Shown in pieces: positions 1-11,856 of a stretch of DNA of 64,000 nt (positions are counted from its first letter, which is position 1; each line of letters starts with the position of its first letter). This DNA comes from Lingula anatina (taxonomy: Eukaryota; Brachiopoda; Lingulata; Lingulida; Lingulidae), in assembly GCF_001039355.2 (NCBI RefSeq), contig NW_019775818.1, positions 1-64,000 on the forward strand. The letters are read 5' to 3'. The notes below the pieces were generated by a model, which saw nothing but the letters and a program-made list of their open reading frames with translations, had not been told where the DNA came from and made no database searches. A program made the position numbers and the translations under genes.

Positions 1-19
1 CAGTTGAAAATCAAAGGTG

Positions 20-71
<52 letters not shown>

Positions 72-591
72 CCTATATATATATATGGCCCATTAACAAA
101 AATGAGTGAAAAAACACAACCCTAATTGCATTAATTGTACATGTCATAACTGTAACTAATTGCTTTCATACCTTGTTTAAATATTAAGAATGTTGACGTC
201 AATTTATGCATCGCTGTAAAATTTCATGCTAGCATATATAGGCACTATACTATCACCGTTTGACATGAGCGCAGCCAATCAGGCCAATGGTAAACATTTG
301 GTTTAATCTTATTCCAATGTTTTCGATCAAAGTCATTTCAGGCTTAGTTAGATCGAGATCTAAAGCTTGTTATGTAATCGATAACAACTTTATTTAAAGC
401 TTTCTTGTCGTGGTTTGATGCAGTAATCGAAACCATGGAATATATCCTATATGATATATTTTCTTGTCGAAACACACATCATGCAGAAAGAGAGAAAGAT
501 TTGTTTTGATATCCCAATTTTTTATGTCAACGGAAATATTATGCAAATGCTACAATGTTTCTTGTTTATACACATTTAACATGCATTTTAG
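1..591. other. Intron of the left-edge lectin gene, with (AT)n microsatellite
   Basis: No coding exon is visible before the first TSP1 exon at 592. Positions 22-70 are a nearly pure AT dinucleotide microsatellite, followed by unremarkable AT-rich sequence. The exon at 592 begins in phase 1 behind a good acceptor and the minus-strand paralog has upstream exons (signal peptide and a C-type lectin domain), so I infer that this stretch is intronic and that the gene starts beyond the left edge. Confidence 0.6.
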
Positions 592-1519
592 AAAACGGAG
601 AATGGGGAGAATGGGGATCATGGACCCCCTGTTCTCTTTCATGTGGGAGCGGACGTCAATCTCGAAGTCGTTCCTGTGATAACCCAAAACCAAATGGTCT
701 TGGGGCAACGTGTCCTGGTCCATCTTATGAAATACAAACCTGCAACACACAGCCATGTCCAGGTAAGTAGAACCAAATGTGTTTTTTATCAATATACAAA
801 TCAAGTACATTTATACCATACAAACTGAAGCCAGTGTAATGTCAGTGACCGAGGCGTTTCATCAATGATTCATATGTGAGGCAATGGTGAATCTTTTATT
901 TAAGTATAACATTCATTTCACCCAAAACACGACAACACCATTACGACAGCAAGTGATGGCATGTTTAGATTTGGGTACACACATATTAGGCATATACCGC
1001 CCTTCAATTTCAGTTAACGGGGCTTGGGCAGCCTGGGCCGGTTGGACCCTATGTTCAAAGACGTGTGGGGGTGGTACTATGATGAGAAGCCGTACATGTA
1101 CAAACCCGAAACCTAACTACGGAGGAAAAGACTGTGTTCAAGGGAATGCAGCGCAAACCATAAAGTGCAACGAGAACGATTGTCCAAGTATAGTAACACA
1201 GTTCTTCTAACTATCAAATTAAAAATGCCAATGAAGTTTTATATACTTTCAGTGTATTTTATTTTTTTCAGTTTTGAAGAATCCAGAAAATAAGGTCGTA
1301 ATTGATGGTATCTCTAGCATATGATGTTGCATTATTTCATTTCAGTTGACGGAGTTTGGGCAGACTGGTCCGGTTGGACCCAATGTACAAGGACTTGTGG
1401 AGGTGGTACCATGATGCGAAGTCGTACATGTACCAACCCAAAACCTCAACACGGAGGAAAATACTGTACTCAGGGGAATGCAACGCAATTAGCACAATGC
1501 AATTTAAGCAATTGTCCAA
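592..1519 (+). other. Three thrombospondin type-1 domain exons
   Basis: Exons 592-762, 1014-1187 and 1346-1519 each encode one TSP1 repeat of about 57 residues. Each shows the tryptophan ladder (for example WGEWGSW and WAAWAGW, WxxW motifs typical of C-mannosylation), a CSxxCG or CTRTCG motif typical of O-fucosylated repeats, a basic R-x-R-x-C strand, and a final C-x-x-x-x-C-P. Repeats 2 and 3 are much closer to each other than to repeat 1, which suggests a local exon duplication; the minus-strand paralog has a single TSP1 exon. The modification sites are family knowledge, not seen here. Confidence 0.9.
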
Positions 1520-4500
1520 GTAAGCCGTCCAAAGTAATTAAACATCATGTCTTTTAACCCTTCATGTACACATTCTTCCGTTAATGTTATCATTTCGAAC
1601 TGCAAAATGAAAATGAGAATAAACATTTATAAATTAGAAGACATCACTGGACGACTGAGGTGGTCATTATCACTAAAAAAATTATTATCGCAACAAATGA
1701 TTATGGCAACAAATGATTTCACTCATCTGCCTTCAGCGTGTCAACTTCATGACGTCCCTGGGACCAATAGATCCATTCTTGGCCCACGACTGAGGGAGAA
1801 CGAGTCAGTGCGATACTATTGCTTGCCGGAATATAAGCTTGTTGGAGGCAGCGAAATTCGTACATGTCAGGCGAATGGATCTTTGTCTAACGAAGAACCT
1901 AAATGTACCAGTAAGTTTTAATTCGGTTAATTAACGTACTTCATCTTAGTACTTTTTCAATGGTTACTCGGAGTTTGTGGTAGACAAGCGTGGTGTTACA
2001 TACTGTAGCAACTGAAATTGGAAAAAGTCTAAGATGGAACTCAAGCGTCTTCGGGTTTTAAAAGATATAATAAAAACTTGGTGTGTCTAGATAATTTAAA
2101 TAAAATAATACGCATGATAGTCACCGTGAATAACAGACAGGAACTGAAGAAAACATAGCGGTAGAATGAACGGAATAATGCTTCCAATTTGTTGCTATTC
2201 TGTCTTGATAGAAACAAATTCACTCAATAGTCAGATTTACTTATTCAATTATCTGCGAGGTACTGTTTTCAGAATGTTGTGGAGAGGCGCGAAATATCCC
2301 AAATGGACTCCCAGACGTGCCCTCTGGCCTTTGCTTCGGAGATACTGTTACCTATCAGTGTGAAAAGGGCTATAAACTATCCAATGACACTCCCATCACT
2401 TGCATGTCCCCAGATGAATGGCGATACTTGGAGTTACCTAAGTGTAAAGGTGATTTTAGGATCCATTGCTGTATAGTTATCGCTTAATATTTTATAAATG
2501 CCTTTTGGATTTAATATGGTAGGTGTGATATTTTCAAAGGAAAAGTTGAAGTTAAGAATGTACGTTAGTGTAAGTTTTTTTCCCTCAGGACCAGAACAGT
2601 AAATGCAGGTTTGCAATGTATGTCATCACTGAAAATAGAGGTGCATGCACTTCAAGGGCTGGCGAATTACTATATGTCAGTCGATCTTAATATTTTAAAT
2701 ATATATACACGGGAGATTGATCGTCATTTTCAGCGGATGGAAGCTGTAACTCCAGTGCTATTGCTGGACCGTCAGGTGGTTATAAAGCATGTTCCGGAAG
2801 CGACACAGATAAAGTATGCTACATGCATTGTTCCAATGGTTTTACATACACGAGTGACCATAGTATATTTGAATGTGGGGCTAAGACAGGCTGGGAGTGG
2901 AAAGTCCCTATGAGAGGTGGAAACAATCATTTACGAGGCACTGTAGGAACTTGCCAAGGTAGGTTACACCCCCCTTCCCCCAAATAAAAAAAACAACAAA
3001 CACATCTTTCTCTCTTTTAGTTTTGTGTATATAGTTATTTCTATTGATTCCGAATGTATGGTATCCCCACGTATCGTTAAGATGCACGTGATCATCAATC
3101 TCATCAGTCCGTCCCTCTGTATATGCAAATATCATGTAGTGTATTCATGTTACAGATCCTGACGTTCCAGTGTGGCTTTTAATGTCTCTTGAGTACTGTG
3201 ATTTAACACTACAGACCTCTGAATTGACGGAAGCTTTAAAAGAGGAAATAAAGAACGAAATGATGAAAGAATTGGTTGCTCTAAATATATGCTCAGTTCC
3301 TTGTCAGGTGAGACGAACTTGATAAATATGTTATTTATTTTTCATGCGATCACATTGATGTTCAATAGCAATGATATTGTTTTGTGACCGTCTAGTAGAA
3401 TATAACCGACTAAAAAACAATACATGTGTTTAATTGCACGCTCATCTTATTACATTTAGATCAGAGACATTGAAATAGAAACCATCAAAACCAATAGATA
3501 TAGAAGAGCAGTGCTCCAAGAGAAGCTATTACGCATGAAGATCACTTTATACGTAGTTCCTCCCAAAGGGTCCGTCACCACCCAGCAATCTGCAAGAATA
3601 GAACTGTCTAAGGCCATGAAGTTGTTGAGGTAAGTGACAACACACGCAATCACCAACATATAAGTGCGTTTATGTAGGTGTGAACATTCACTCCTACATG
3701 TAGAAGCAGGTTCATGCATTATTTGAGCTGCTGTTTTATAATAATGTTTGAAAGAGTCCGATATTTAGATAAAAATTGTGTTTTTCTTTTCATTTGTAGC
3801 ACGAAAGCGGCTGCACTGAAACAGGCGATATTATCCCAGTCAGTAACGTTACATATCAATGGCACGTTTGCAAAAGTGGGAGGCACAAACTTGCGGATTT
3901 CCAGACCATCTCTGGCGTGTCCTGCAGGTTCCATTAGGAGAGCCTATGAATGCTGTATGTAAAAACGTATATGGCTTAAATGGATATGTACATTTAATAA
4001 AATCATTATAAAGAAATATATACTATCTGGGAATGAACCTTATATGTGACATATAACTAGCTGAAATATGTACAAATATAAAAGAAGAATGGAACGACTG
4101 CTAAATGTTAACGGGTTATTGATTGTGAAATATATTTGGGTTGACAGTCAACTGCCCGGAAGGAACATACCATAACGAGGCTGAAAAGAAATGCACCTCA
4201 TGTCCGTTTGGTCAGTATCAGGACGAACGCGGTAAGATGTCCTGTAAATTGTGCCCAAATGACACTACCACGGATAGAATTGGGGTTACCAACTCTTCTC
4301 AGTGCAGAAGTAAGTTCCAAAATTAAGATGAATAGTTCATTGCATCCCGTTCAATATGTGGTTTAAGATTTCTCGAATCAAACATTTAGCGGTGTCATTG
4401 AAAGAATAGGCACATCTTATTTTTTATGTTTACAATGTATTAGTTGGTGGAATAAAAAAGTAAGTATTTTTTCAGGCACTGTGTAGTTTTCCGGGAATAC

Positions 4501-6173
4501 CTGCAAACAACTTTCAAATAGAATGTCCATTGTGTTTCTAGGGATTGTCTCACGTTTTACCCATACTTACTGTATGATACTTAATTTGTTACAGAATACG
4601 AAGGTTGCGACTGTGGCATCCACCCATGCACCCTCAATGGTACTGACTTCAAATGCGACTGTCTTCCCGGATATGAGGACATCAATGGAACGTGTACAGG
4701 TATACGATATATGTGTGTACGCCTCTGTGAAGATTGTTAAATGTGGATTTTTTCTTTATAAAACGATTTGAAATATAACACATTCTTAAGTGGTTCTTTG
4801 GGGACAGGTGGAATACTTAATAGTATCTGGTGATATTTTCATTGGGTTAGTTGAGTGCTGTTCTACCTTTGTAGATATTGATGAATGCGTTACTGACATT
4901 TGTCCTACCAACTCCCGTTGTATCAACAAAGAGGGGTCGTATAGATGTGAATGCTTGCCTGGATACAAGGGAGGGTCTTGTACTGGTAAGTACACGGATT
5001 GGGTACCATTCTTGATTACAGCCAATTGGGAACAGTCAATCTTAAAGGCAATTATAAAAGATAACATACACCATATATACATATACGGTAGGTTCGTTTT
5101 ATCTTCAATGTTCATTGTTTCAATCCAGATATAGATGAATGTAAAAAACCCTCCACGTGTTCCAACCCCAGGACTCAGTGTGTTAACACCGTGGGGAGTT
5201 ATGACTGCTTATGTCGCGGCGGGTTCTACGGAAATAATTGTGGTGAGTTAGTTCATGTTAAAATTCTCCATATATTGCAAGATGCATATCAAATGATTAA
5301 ATAAAGCCTATTAAACTCGAATGTATTGTTTCGATAATTGTACCAATTTCTTTCGATGCAACTGTATTTATTTCTACCCAATTCCGTGCTGGATTGACAT
5401 GTAACTTGCTTTTACTCCAATTGAGAACGGCATATACCTCGCATACACTAAATACATTTCTTGGCGTTTTGTTTTCAGAACGCAATTGCCCGGTGGGCTT
5501 TGTGCAGGGGGACAGTAACTGCTATTTGATAACGGAGAAGATGGTGACTTTTGACGATGGACGTCTCATGTGTGAAAGAGCTTACAACGGGTCACATCTG
5601 GCTGATGTTAAGGACAAAAGGACTTTCAAATTTGTCACAAAAATTCTCCAGGCCTCCGGATCGTATTGGACAGGCAAGTCGTTCATATTAGATGCGCTTT
5701 AAATACGTTTATAACATTAATATTGTCAACTTTTGTGTCTATGGAAAACGGCAATTTGACCAGAAACAACGTGTTTTTAAACCATATCCACAATCACGTT
5801 TTTATAGCTCTACATATATATAGTATATATTGTACATTTTCAAGTTCTGAATATCAGCATTTGAGGTTCAGAATATATCTTATGTAGACAACAAGTATGA
5901 GTACAAATTGCTTGATAAATTGCTCGATAAATTGCTAGAAGTGTTTTTTTTTCTTTTCTAGGTTTGAACGACCGATCACAAGAAGGAAAATTCGTCTACA
6001 GTGACGGGAGTCAAATGTCTGCGTACAGCGAATGGGGCAACGGTAACTCCCAGCCGACGTCTAATGACCCAATGAAAAACTGCGTCATCATGGACGGGTC
6101 GGCAGCGTTCATGTGGTCAGTTGTTGACTGCAACGAGAAGCACCTGGCTCTTTGTGCGCTTAAAAGAGGTTAA
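592..6173 (+). CDS. Secreted mosaic C-type lectin, partial (5' end outside window)
   Basis: Fifteen exons can be joined in frame with consensus splice sites: 592-762, 1014-1187, 1346-1519, 1737-1910, 2273-2449, 2734-2958, 3156-3307, 3460-3629, 3800-3954, 4148-4309, 4595-4699, 4875-4985, 5129-5242, 5479-5673 and 5962-6173 (stop TAA). Most are symmetrical phase 1-1 module exons. Domain order is three TSP1, two sushi, a sushi-like module, an unnamed three-exon module, a GCC2/GCC3-like module, three EGF and a C-type lectin domain. The product should be extracellular and probably binds glycans or matrix; immune recognition is plausible for such lectins but is inference. The signal peptide and an N-terminal lectin domain, present in the minus-strand paralog, would lie left of the window. 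The intron after 5673 uses a GC donor. All reading frames are intact. Confidence 0.85.
1737..2958 (+). other. Sushi (CCP) domains 1, 2 and a sushi-like third module
   Basis: Exon 1737-1910 encodes a sushi domain with four cysteines ([17 protein letters not shown]). Exon 2273-2449 encodes a second with two adjacent cysteines (CCGEAR, YQC, ITC, PKC). Exon 2734-2958 encodes a longer cysteine module of about 75 residues (DGSCN, KACSGS, KVCYMHC, FECG, GTCQ) that resembles CCP repeats only loosely. All are phase 1-1 cassettes. The same three exons occur at matching lengths in the minus-strand paralog (178, 177 and 222 bp against 174, 177 and 225 bp). Confidence 0.8.
3156..3954 (+). other. Unnamed conserved three-exon module
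   Basis: Exons 3156-3307, 3460-3629 and 3800-3954 run with phases 1-0-2-1, unlike the phase 1-1 cassettes around them, so they form one domain of about 158 residues. It starts with a charged helical stretch ([15 protein letters not shown]), then a CSVPCQ motif, a basic segment, a hydrophobic strand (ITLYVV) with a TTQQSA motif, and a final [12 protein letters not shown]. The minus-strand paralog keeps the same exon lengths, phases and motif positions. I do not recognise a named family. Confidence 0.7.
4148..4309 (+). other. GCC2/GCC3-type (ephrin-receptor-like) cysteine module
   Basis: A single phase 1-1 exon encodes about 54 residues with the pattern CPEGTYHN, C[13 protein letters not shown], C-x-x-[16 protein letters not shown]. 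This is the usual signature of the ephrin-receptor-like / GCC2_GCC3 repeat of extracellular mosaics. The paralogous exon at 13444-13605 has the same length. Confidence 0.85.
4595..5242 (+). other. Three EGF domains, two of calcium-binding type
   Basis: Exons 4595-4699, 4875-4985 and 5129-5242 encode one EGF module each. The first lacks the calcium signature ([11 protein letters not shown]). The second and third start with DIDEC and contain C-x-N-x4-Y-x-C, the signature of calcium-binding EGF domains with a possible Asn/Asp hydroxylation site. All are phase 1-1. Tandem calcium-binding EGFs usually form a stiff rod, which would present the C-terminal lectin domain. Confidence 0.9.
5479..6173 (+). 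other. C-terminal C-type lectin domain, split over two exons
   Basis: Exon 5479-5673 carries the N-terminal half ([13 protein letters not shown], then [15 protein letters not shown], ending SYW). Exon 5962-6173 carries the rest ([30 protein letters not shown]). The fold cysteines are present. At the sugar-binding loop, where EPN or QPD is expected, the sequence reads QPT, and the WND position reads MWSVVDC, so classical calcium-site-2 sugar binding is doubtful. The donor after 5673 is GC rather than GT. Confidence 0.85.
5674..5961 (+). other. GC-AG intron
   Basis: The intron begins GCAAGT at 5674 and ends with TTTTCTAG at 5961. The flanking codons join in phase 1 (G|GT) exactly as in the paralog, where the donor is GTACGT. 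The rest of the donor (AAGT, preceded by CAG) is a strong consensus, as is usual for GC donors. Confidence 0.8.
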
Positions 6174-9100
6174 CAGAAAAGACTAACATCGAGTAAAAAT
6201 AATTCTGTAAGACCCACATGTAGCATCCTCACGCTTTTTTCATGAGGAGAATAGAAAAAGTTTGACATTTAAGTAGATCCGAATTGCAGTAATCAAAGGA
6301 ACACTGATAGGCGTGTGTTTCTATTACACTTCATGTTGAAATTAATCCAATTATTTTTATGTGCACAGGCGAATGTGTTTTAAACTGGTTTTCTGATTGA
6401 TAATATGAACGCATGACGACCTGATGAACATTCGACTCTCTATTTTATAAACGATTTAGTGAAATGAGACGATAGATAGATGATAATTGTAAGAGGGCAC
6501 TTTCCAATCCTAACTTTAATTTTGGGGGATTTTGTTATAAGACCTTGTTGGCTTGAAAATTCACTGAATACGAATACATCACCTGTACACATGGATACAT
6601 ATATTTACAATAGGATATGCTTAAGGTTTCAATTCCAATAAAAAACATGCATTAAACGTGCATGTGACATTGTTTGACATGAATATATAAGTAATGATTG
6701 TAGCTGACAAAGAAAATGAATCAGTTTTAATTATTTATCGAATATGTCTTTTTTTTTCCATCTCATGCAATAAAGTACGCTTTGGTTGTAGATTGGTTCA
6801 CTATATTTCTCTATGGCCATGGATCTCTATCAACTACCCAAAATGAAATGATCTTCGAAACCATTGCAAATTTTCTACTCGAAAACCATGACATTACTCA
6901 ATAAGCACTATCTTTTCTCTACTTGACCTAACTGATTTCGTTTTATGATTTCATGTAATTTTCTTTGTTATAAATGTAATCCAAATTGTATTTAGTTGTG
7001 TTGTATACGTAAATTATAGTTACGATCCCTTTTCTTCTCCCTTTTACTTTCATTCTTTCTGTATTTAATTATTTCTGGTAACTTTTGTGTTCCAATACTG
7101 AAATCTGATCTCTAATGTTTGTATTTAGTTGTGTACGTTAACTAGTTATGACCTCCTTTTATCTCTCTTTCTTATATATACACTCTGTTGCTTCTTGTGT
7201 ATATGCATATACGTATCCATTTGTTTTATTTACTTGTTTAATTTTGTCTTACATGGAGAGCATCTAATGTTTTTAGCGCTTTGCCTCCATTTCCTTTGAA
7301 TAAACATTGTTAAAAAAATGGTTCAACAATGTAATTCTAATTTTATTGATTATATAAAATTGCTTCCAGAATAACGAATGCACTGTTAAGTGACAACGAG
7401 AAAAGCACATTTCTTGTTTAAAGTGTCATTTATATTACAAAAAAAGCGTTAGGCAGAACACTGAACACTTAACAATTATTCAACAGCATGCAACTAGTTT
7501 TGTGTATAGATCAAATTGTGGAATAACTGTTCCGGTCGATGCAATATTTACAACGCATGCGTTAAATGCACAGATACAACGTTCATCATATCAGGCGGTA
7601 CATGCACGTGTCGATGGCAAGATTAAAGATGCAATGTATGTCACATAGAGGTCAAATTTATCGCCATATCATTTCCATAATGTTGTTATAAAGTAAACTT
7701 GGACATTAATCCCTTTATAAGGATTGTCAAATGTGCCATTTGGGTGTGCGAATTTGTGTGTATGAAACGAATGCATTGCTTGAATATGACTTAAAATACA
7801 ATTATTTCTTTGCACGTCGAAAAACAAAGGGAACAAAATAAAATATAAAATACCTTTGTCCTGCTCAAAGGGAAGACATTGGAACATATCATCAAGTGTC
7901 AAAATTTTACCAAATTATCCCATTGGAAACTTCCAATACAAGGTTAAATATTACATATGATATGACTTAGTGTTATAAAATAATAAATAATAGTTGCTAA
8001 ACGTGAAAAGTTTATGCTAATTTTTCAAGAGTGTGAGAGATTTTAAATGTGTTTACTGGTAGGTATATAACGCAAGCAACGTCACGTTTCTCTTGATGCC
8101 AAGAAGGTCACATTATCACTCTGTCTTTGGCTTTCAGCACTTAAGAGACCTCGACTGATTTAAGCAAGATGTAGTCGTGAAATTTTAGACTACATCGAGG
8201 TTAAATCCGAGTTTTCCGAGAGACGCTACGTAGAAATGTCGAGTAAAGCGAGATATTTTTGAGTAGCAGCTCGAGGTTGCCCTCGATCTTCACAGAAGCT
8301 TGACTAAATGGACAGGCTTCGGTGATCAGCATATCGCCACGGTCATATAACATCCCTAGGTATGTATGGTTTGAAAACGGGAATAAGTTAACATTTAAGC
8401 CACACGTGCATACAAATTATTTGTAAGTCTACAACTTTTTAACGAGGGTTGTGTTATTTACCTTTTGCTTCTAAGCTGTTCATTCTTCTTCTTTATCAGA
8501 TATATCGGTAAAAATCAAATATATTCCCCCTTTGAACTTGTAATTACATGTAGCACATAAATGCCATGAAAACCAGCACATGTATATTCCGAAACTGACT
8601 CGTAGTAAAAAATCGTAGAATTATTACTCCTGTGGACTTGAAATAAACATCCCCTTGGTTTTGACTATATACGTAACCGTCTCGTCGTCAGAAATAACAA
8701 TAAAAACTAGAATTATTACTCCCCTGAACTTGTAATAAACATCCGTCTAACTTTGACTATATTCCGAAACTGCCTCGCTGTCATAAATACCACCAAAAAG
8801 TAAATTTCTTTCTCCTTTGCACTTGTGAAAAATTAGTTTGACTATATTCCAGTCCGACGCTCCTTGTTTATCAGAAAACTCACTAAAAAGTAGAGGTTTT
8901 GCCGTGGGACCTTTTTTCCGCAACAGTCCCAGCTAGGTGTGGCTCGAGCTAGATCAGCTGAGACGCGCATGGTCAGTGTCGACGGTTGATTAAATACTTT
9001 TCAAGCCAGTTGGACGTCCATGACAAGTATTTAGCAAAATTGACCAAATTGGTCAGACATTACGTAAGAATTTGGCAGGAGGTGACCAGCGCACGTGGAC

Positions 9101-9208
9101 GAGTTTATTCCGTATAACATCTCTAGAGCGTGATATAGGGTCACTTTATTCGGTTTTAGGGGTGTTTTAGAATGAAATGACTGTATTTTTTCTCGGTATG
9201 TATGTCAA
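6174..9208. other. 3' flank of the left lectin gene and intergenic sequence
   Basis: No coding exon is visible. Candidate polyadenylation signals on the plus strand are AATAAA at 6637-6642 and at 7299-7304 (GAATAAACATTG); the latter would give a 3' UTR of about 1.1 kb. From about 8480 to 8900 a loosely repeated motif recurs (ATTACTCC, CTTGTAATAAACATCC, GACTATATTCCGAAACTG), which suggests a decayed tandem repeat. Confidence 0.4.
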
Positions 9209-9305
9209 ATAATACACTGTCACCCTCTCGCGATATATGCCATGAACACCTCTTGCTGACGCTCGAGGTGTTATGGCATATATCGCTCGGGTGACAGTGT
9301 ATTAT
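9209..9305. repeat. Hairpin-forming inverted repeat of 97 bp
   Basis: The left arm (ATAATACACTGTCACC then GCGATATATGCCAT) is mirrored by the right arm (ATGGCATATATCGC then GGTGACAGTGTATTAT), with about 14 bases between them. Small mismatches interrupt the stem. No coding content is visible. It is probably a solo fold-back element or small MITE. Confidence 0.75.
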
Positions 9306-9599
9306 CTCACACTTAACTACATTTCGTGCTAGCTTCTCTATGTCAGAATACCCCTACATGTTGTGATTTTATCTGATAATGAGAGAAAGTTACAACAAAC
9401 ACACTTACAAGTGAGTGACATCACTAATGCACTTCCTGCGACTTTATAATCCCATGTTACAGTCGCCCAGTAAAACCTGGGTAGGTAGATGCAACCCAAG
9501 CATAACAGTAGGACAATGCAGCACATTCGACTATAGCCCGAATTCAGCCTGAAAACTAAATTGTACGTTGCTAGGGGAACTGTACAATTTTCATTACTT

Positions 9600-10550
9600 C
9601 ATTTTTTCACTTTTTTTACTTGAAATGGTACAATGAGTTTGAAGTTTACCTGTACATGCTCCCTTAAGGGGTACACTTGATAGGGATACATTTACCACGT
9701 CTCTACATTATCACATCAAAACAATCTTTATCATGTTTATGTCCTTGACTCGTGAACTCACCCTGACATTATGGGTTAATGGGGCCATTTTATTTAAACT
9801 ATGCACTGACCTGCTTTAGTAACACAGTTCTTTATCAGTTCACAATATTAGTAGGTAGAGGCACTTCATATCACGTGCGATATACACGTGTGCGACACGT
9901 GCAGGTGTACATTGCACATATGTACACGCTACATGCAGGTTACCATAATCATTATCTTCCTCATCATTTTAATCATATTTAATATTATTATTATTACAGA
10001 CGATTAAAGGTTAAAATGGAAACTCTTAGTTCGTGTACCGGTGTGGCCCCTAGTGCCAAACTGTTATCAAGGGTTTCTAAATAATAAAAAAAAAGAAATG
10101 TGTCTGGCAGAAATGTACAATAAGTGACACCTAGCATACAACCTCTTTGCCTTACTCCCAATGCATTTAATGCGATGTCCGCGTGTTTATGAAGTATCAA
10201 CCTTTCAAACGTCCGGTGATGCAGTATTTCTACCTCAAAACACGTTGAAAATTATAGATTCAGTGCCTACATACGATTTCCGACACCAACAAAAATCAAG
10301 GGTAGGCCGGGCTACCAATAAGGCCAAGAGACACACTTTCATTAAGTAATGCAAGGCCAAATTTATTGTTTCAAAATCTAGATATTGTATCATTATATAT
10401 TTACTGTATCAATACACACTGTATGAATACATCACTTTCTTCCTCTAGAGATATAAAATAGCGAATTCAAATAAAACAAACTTTAAAAATGTATTTACGT
10501 AAAAAATGTGTGCTTGGACGTGTTTAGTGAAACACGAAAGACCAATCTAT
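9600..10550. repeat. Direct repeat, copy 1 (pair with about 18880-19960)
   Basis: Long colinear stretches match 18880-19960 in the same orientation, for example GTTTATGTCCTTGACT at both sites, TAACACRGTTCTTTATCAG, and GGACGTGTTTAGTGAAACAC against GGACGTGTTTTGTGAAACGC. This copy lacks the MITE present in copy 2 and so preserves the empty target (TTA at 9848-9850). A minus-strand AATAAA (plus TTTATT at 10362-10367) could serve as the polyadenylation signal of the minus-strand lectin gene, but it lies inside the repeat. Confidence 0.7.
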
Positions 10551-11226
10551 AGACACATGTGCACCGTGGATATAAGAGCACCCTTATCAAGATATCCAGT
10601 GAGCTATTGATGTCATATCATTTAAACCTTCACACCTACATGATCTATGATAGCCTTTGCGCCTTAATCTTAAATGTACACTTGGGTCTATTTGACAATA
10701 ACAAATCAACAACGCAACGACTACATACTGTTAATATCGCAGAAGAAGGAAAAACATGGCGTCAATTAAACTGTCATTACACATTTATGTACATATATTT
10801 TTTTTCTATTATATATAAACCAAAACATTTGGAATAAGCTGAAAACAGTCACTCCGTCATTACTGGAAAACTGCATACTGTTTACTAAAGTCATCTTAAC
10901 CATTTGAGTATCACCCTTTAAAGATCAATACCAATATTATTGTTACACTTTTTCTAAATGGGGAAGAAGTATAAACAGTCAAAATTGCATCGTTCATCGT
11001 CGCAAATGCAAAAAGAACCACTGCGTGATTATTGGTGAATACTTATATGTCAATATAATTAAAAATGATTTAATATTTAAATCAAATTTAAAATACACTT
11101 CCATACATATCACGTGCTGTTTTTCCAGTCAACCACTGGATATCACTGGACATGTTCTACAGATAATCTTATATCATCAAATAAACGTCCATGTTAACAT
11201 TTATCGTCCACATACAGATGATATAT
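10551..11226. other. Probable 3' UTR / flank of the minus-strand lectin gene
   Basis: AT-rich sequence without a recognisable coding exon on either strand. It lies directly downstream (on the minus strand) of the stop at 11227-11229, so part of it should be 3' UTR. Confidence 0.4.
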
Positions 11227-11856
11227 TTAAACTCTTTGGAGCTCGCAGATGATATAACGCTTGCTGCTGCAGTCAACAACTCTCCATATAAAAGCCGACG
11301 GCCCATCCATAATGACACAGTTCTTGTTAGGGTCATTGGACGCTGGTAAGGTGTTCCCGGTTCCCCATTCATTGTAGGTACCCATATTGCTTCCATCACT
11401 GTACACAAAGTCACCTTCTTTTGAGATATCGTTCAAACCTGAATAAAACGTTGGAGATGAAGGTCGTTAGTATGTGTTCGCAGATGTTTCCAAGGGAAAC
11501 AAATAACTTTATATAGTGGCTGCATAGTTTTTGGTTTTAGCATGCATTACGCTTACTTCAGAACCATGTACATTTTGATAGTTAGACTAATTTCGCAAAC
11601 AATTAAAAGTATACATAATGGGATCTTCTTTTATTGGTTACACAAGTATCCAAGCACGTACCTATCCAATACGATCTATCCTTTAGAAGAAAATTAGTAA
11701 GTGTTTTAAATGCGAGTTTGTCTTTGATGTCAACGAGGCGGGCATCGGGATAGATGGCAGAACATGCGTGAGTAGCCTCGGAGAAATTCCCCTGTCCTTC
11801 CGAAATATGTTGACAGGTATTACCAATTAAAATGAACTTATCAGGACAGTCCTCAT
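11227..11856 (-). other. C-terminal C-type lectin domain
   Basis: Exon 11856-11662 (CPDKFILIGNTC, DARLVDIKD, SYW) and exon 11438-11227 ([24 protein letters not shown]). The sugar loop reads LPASNDP and lacks EPN or QPD; the WND site reads IWRVVDC. The motif loss is shared with the convergent paralog, so it predates their split and may mark a non-classical ligand. The split between exons is at the same codon as in the paralog but with a GT donor. Confidence 0.85.
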
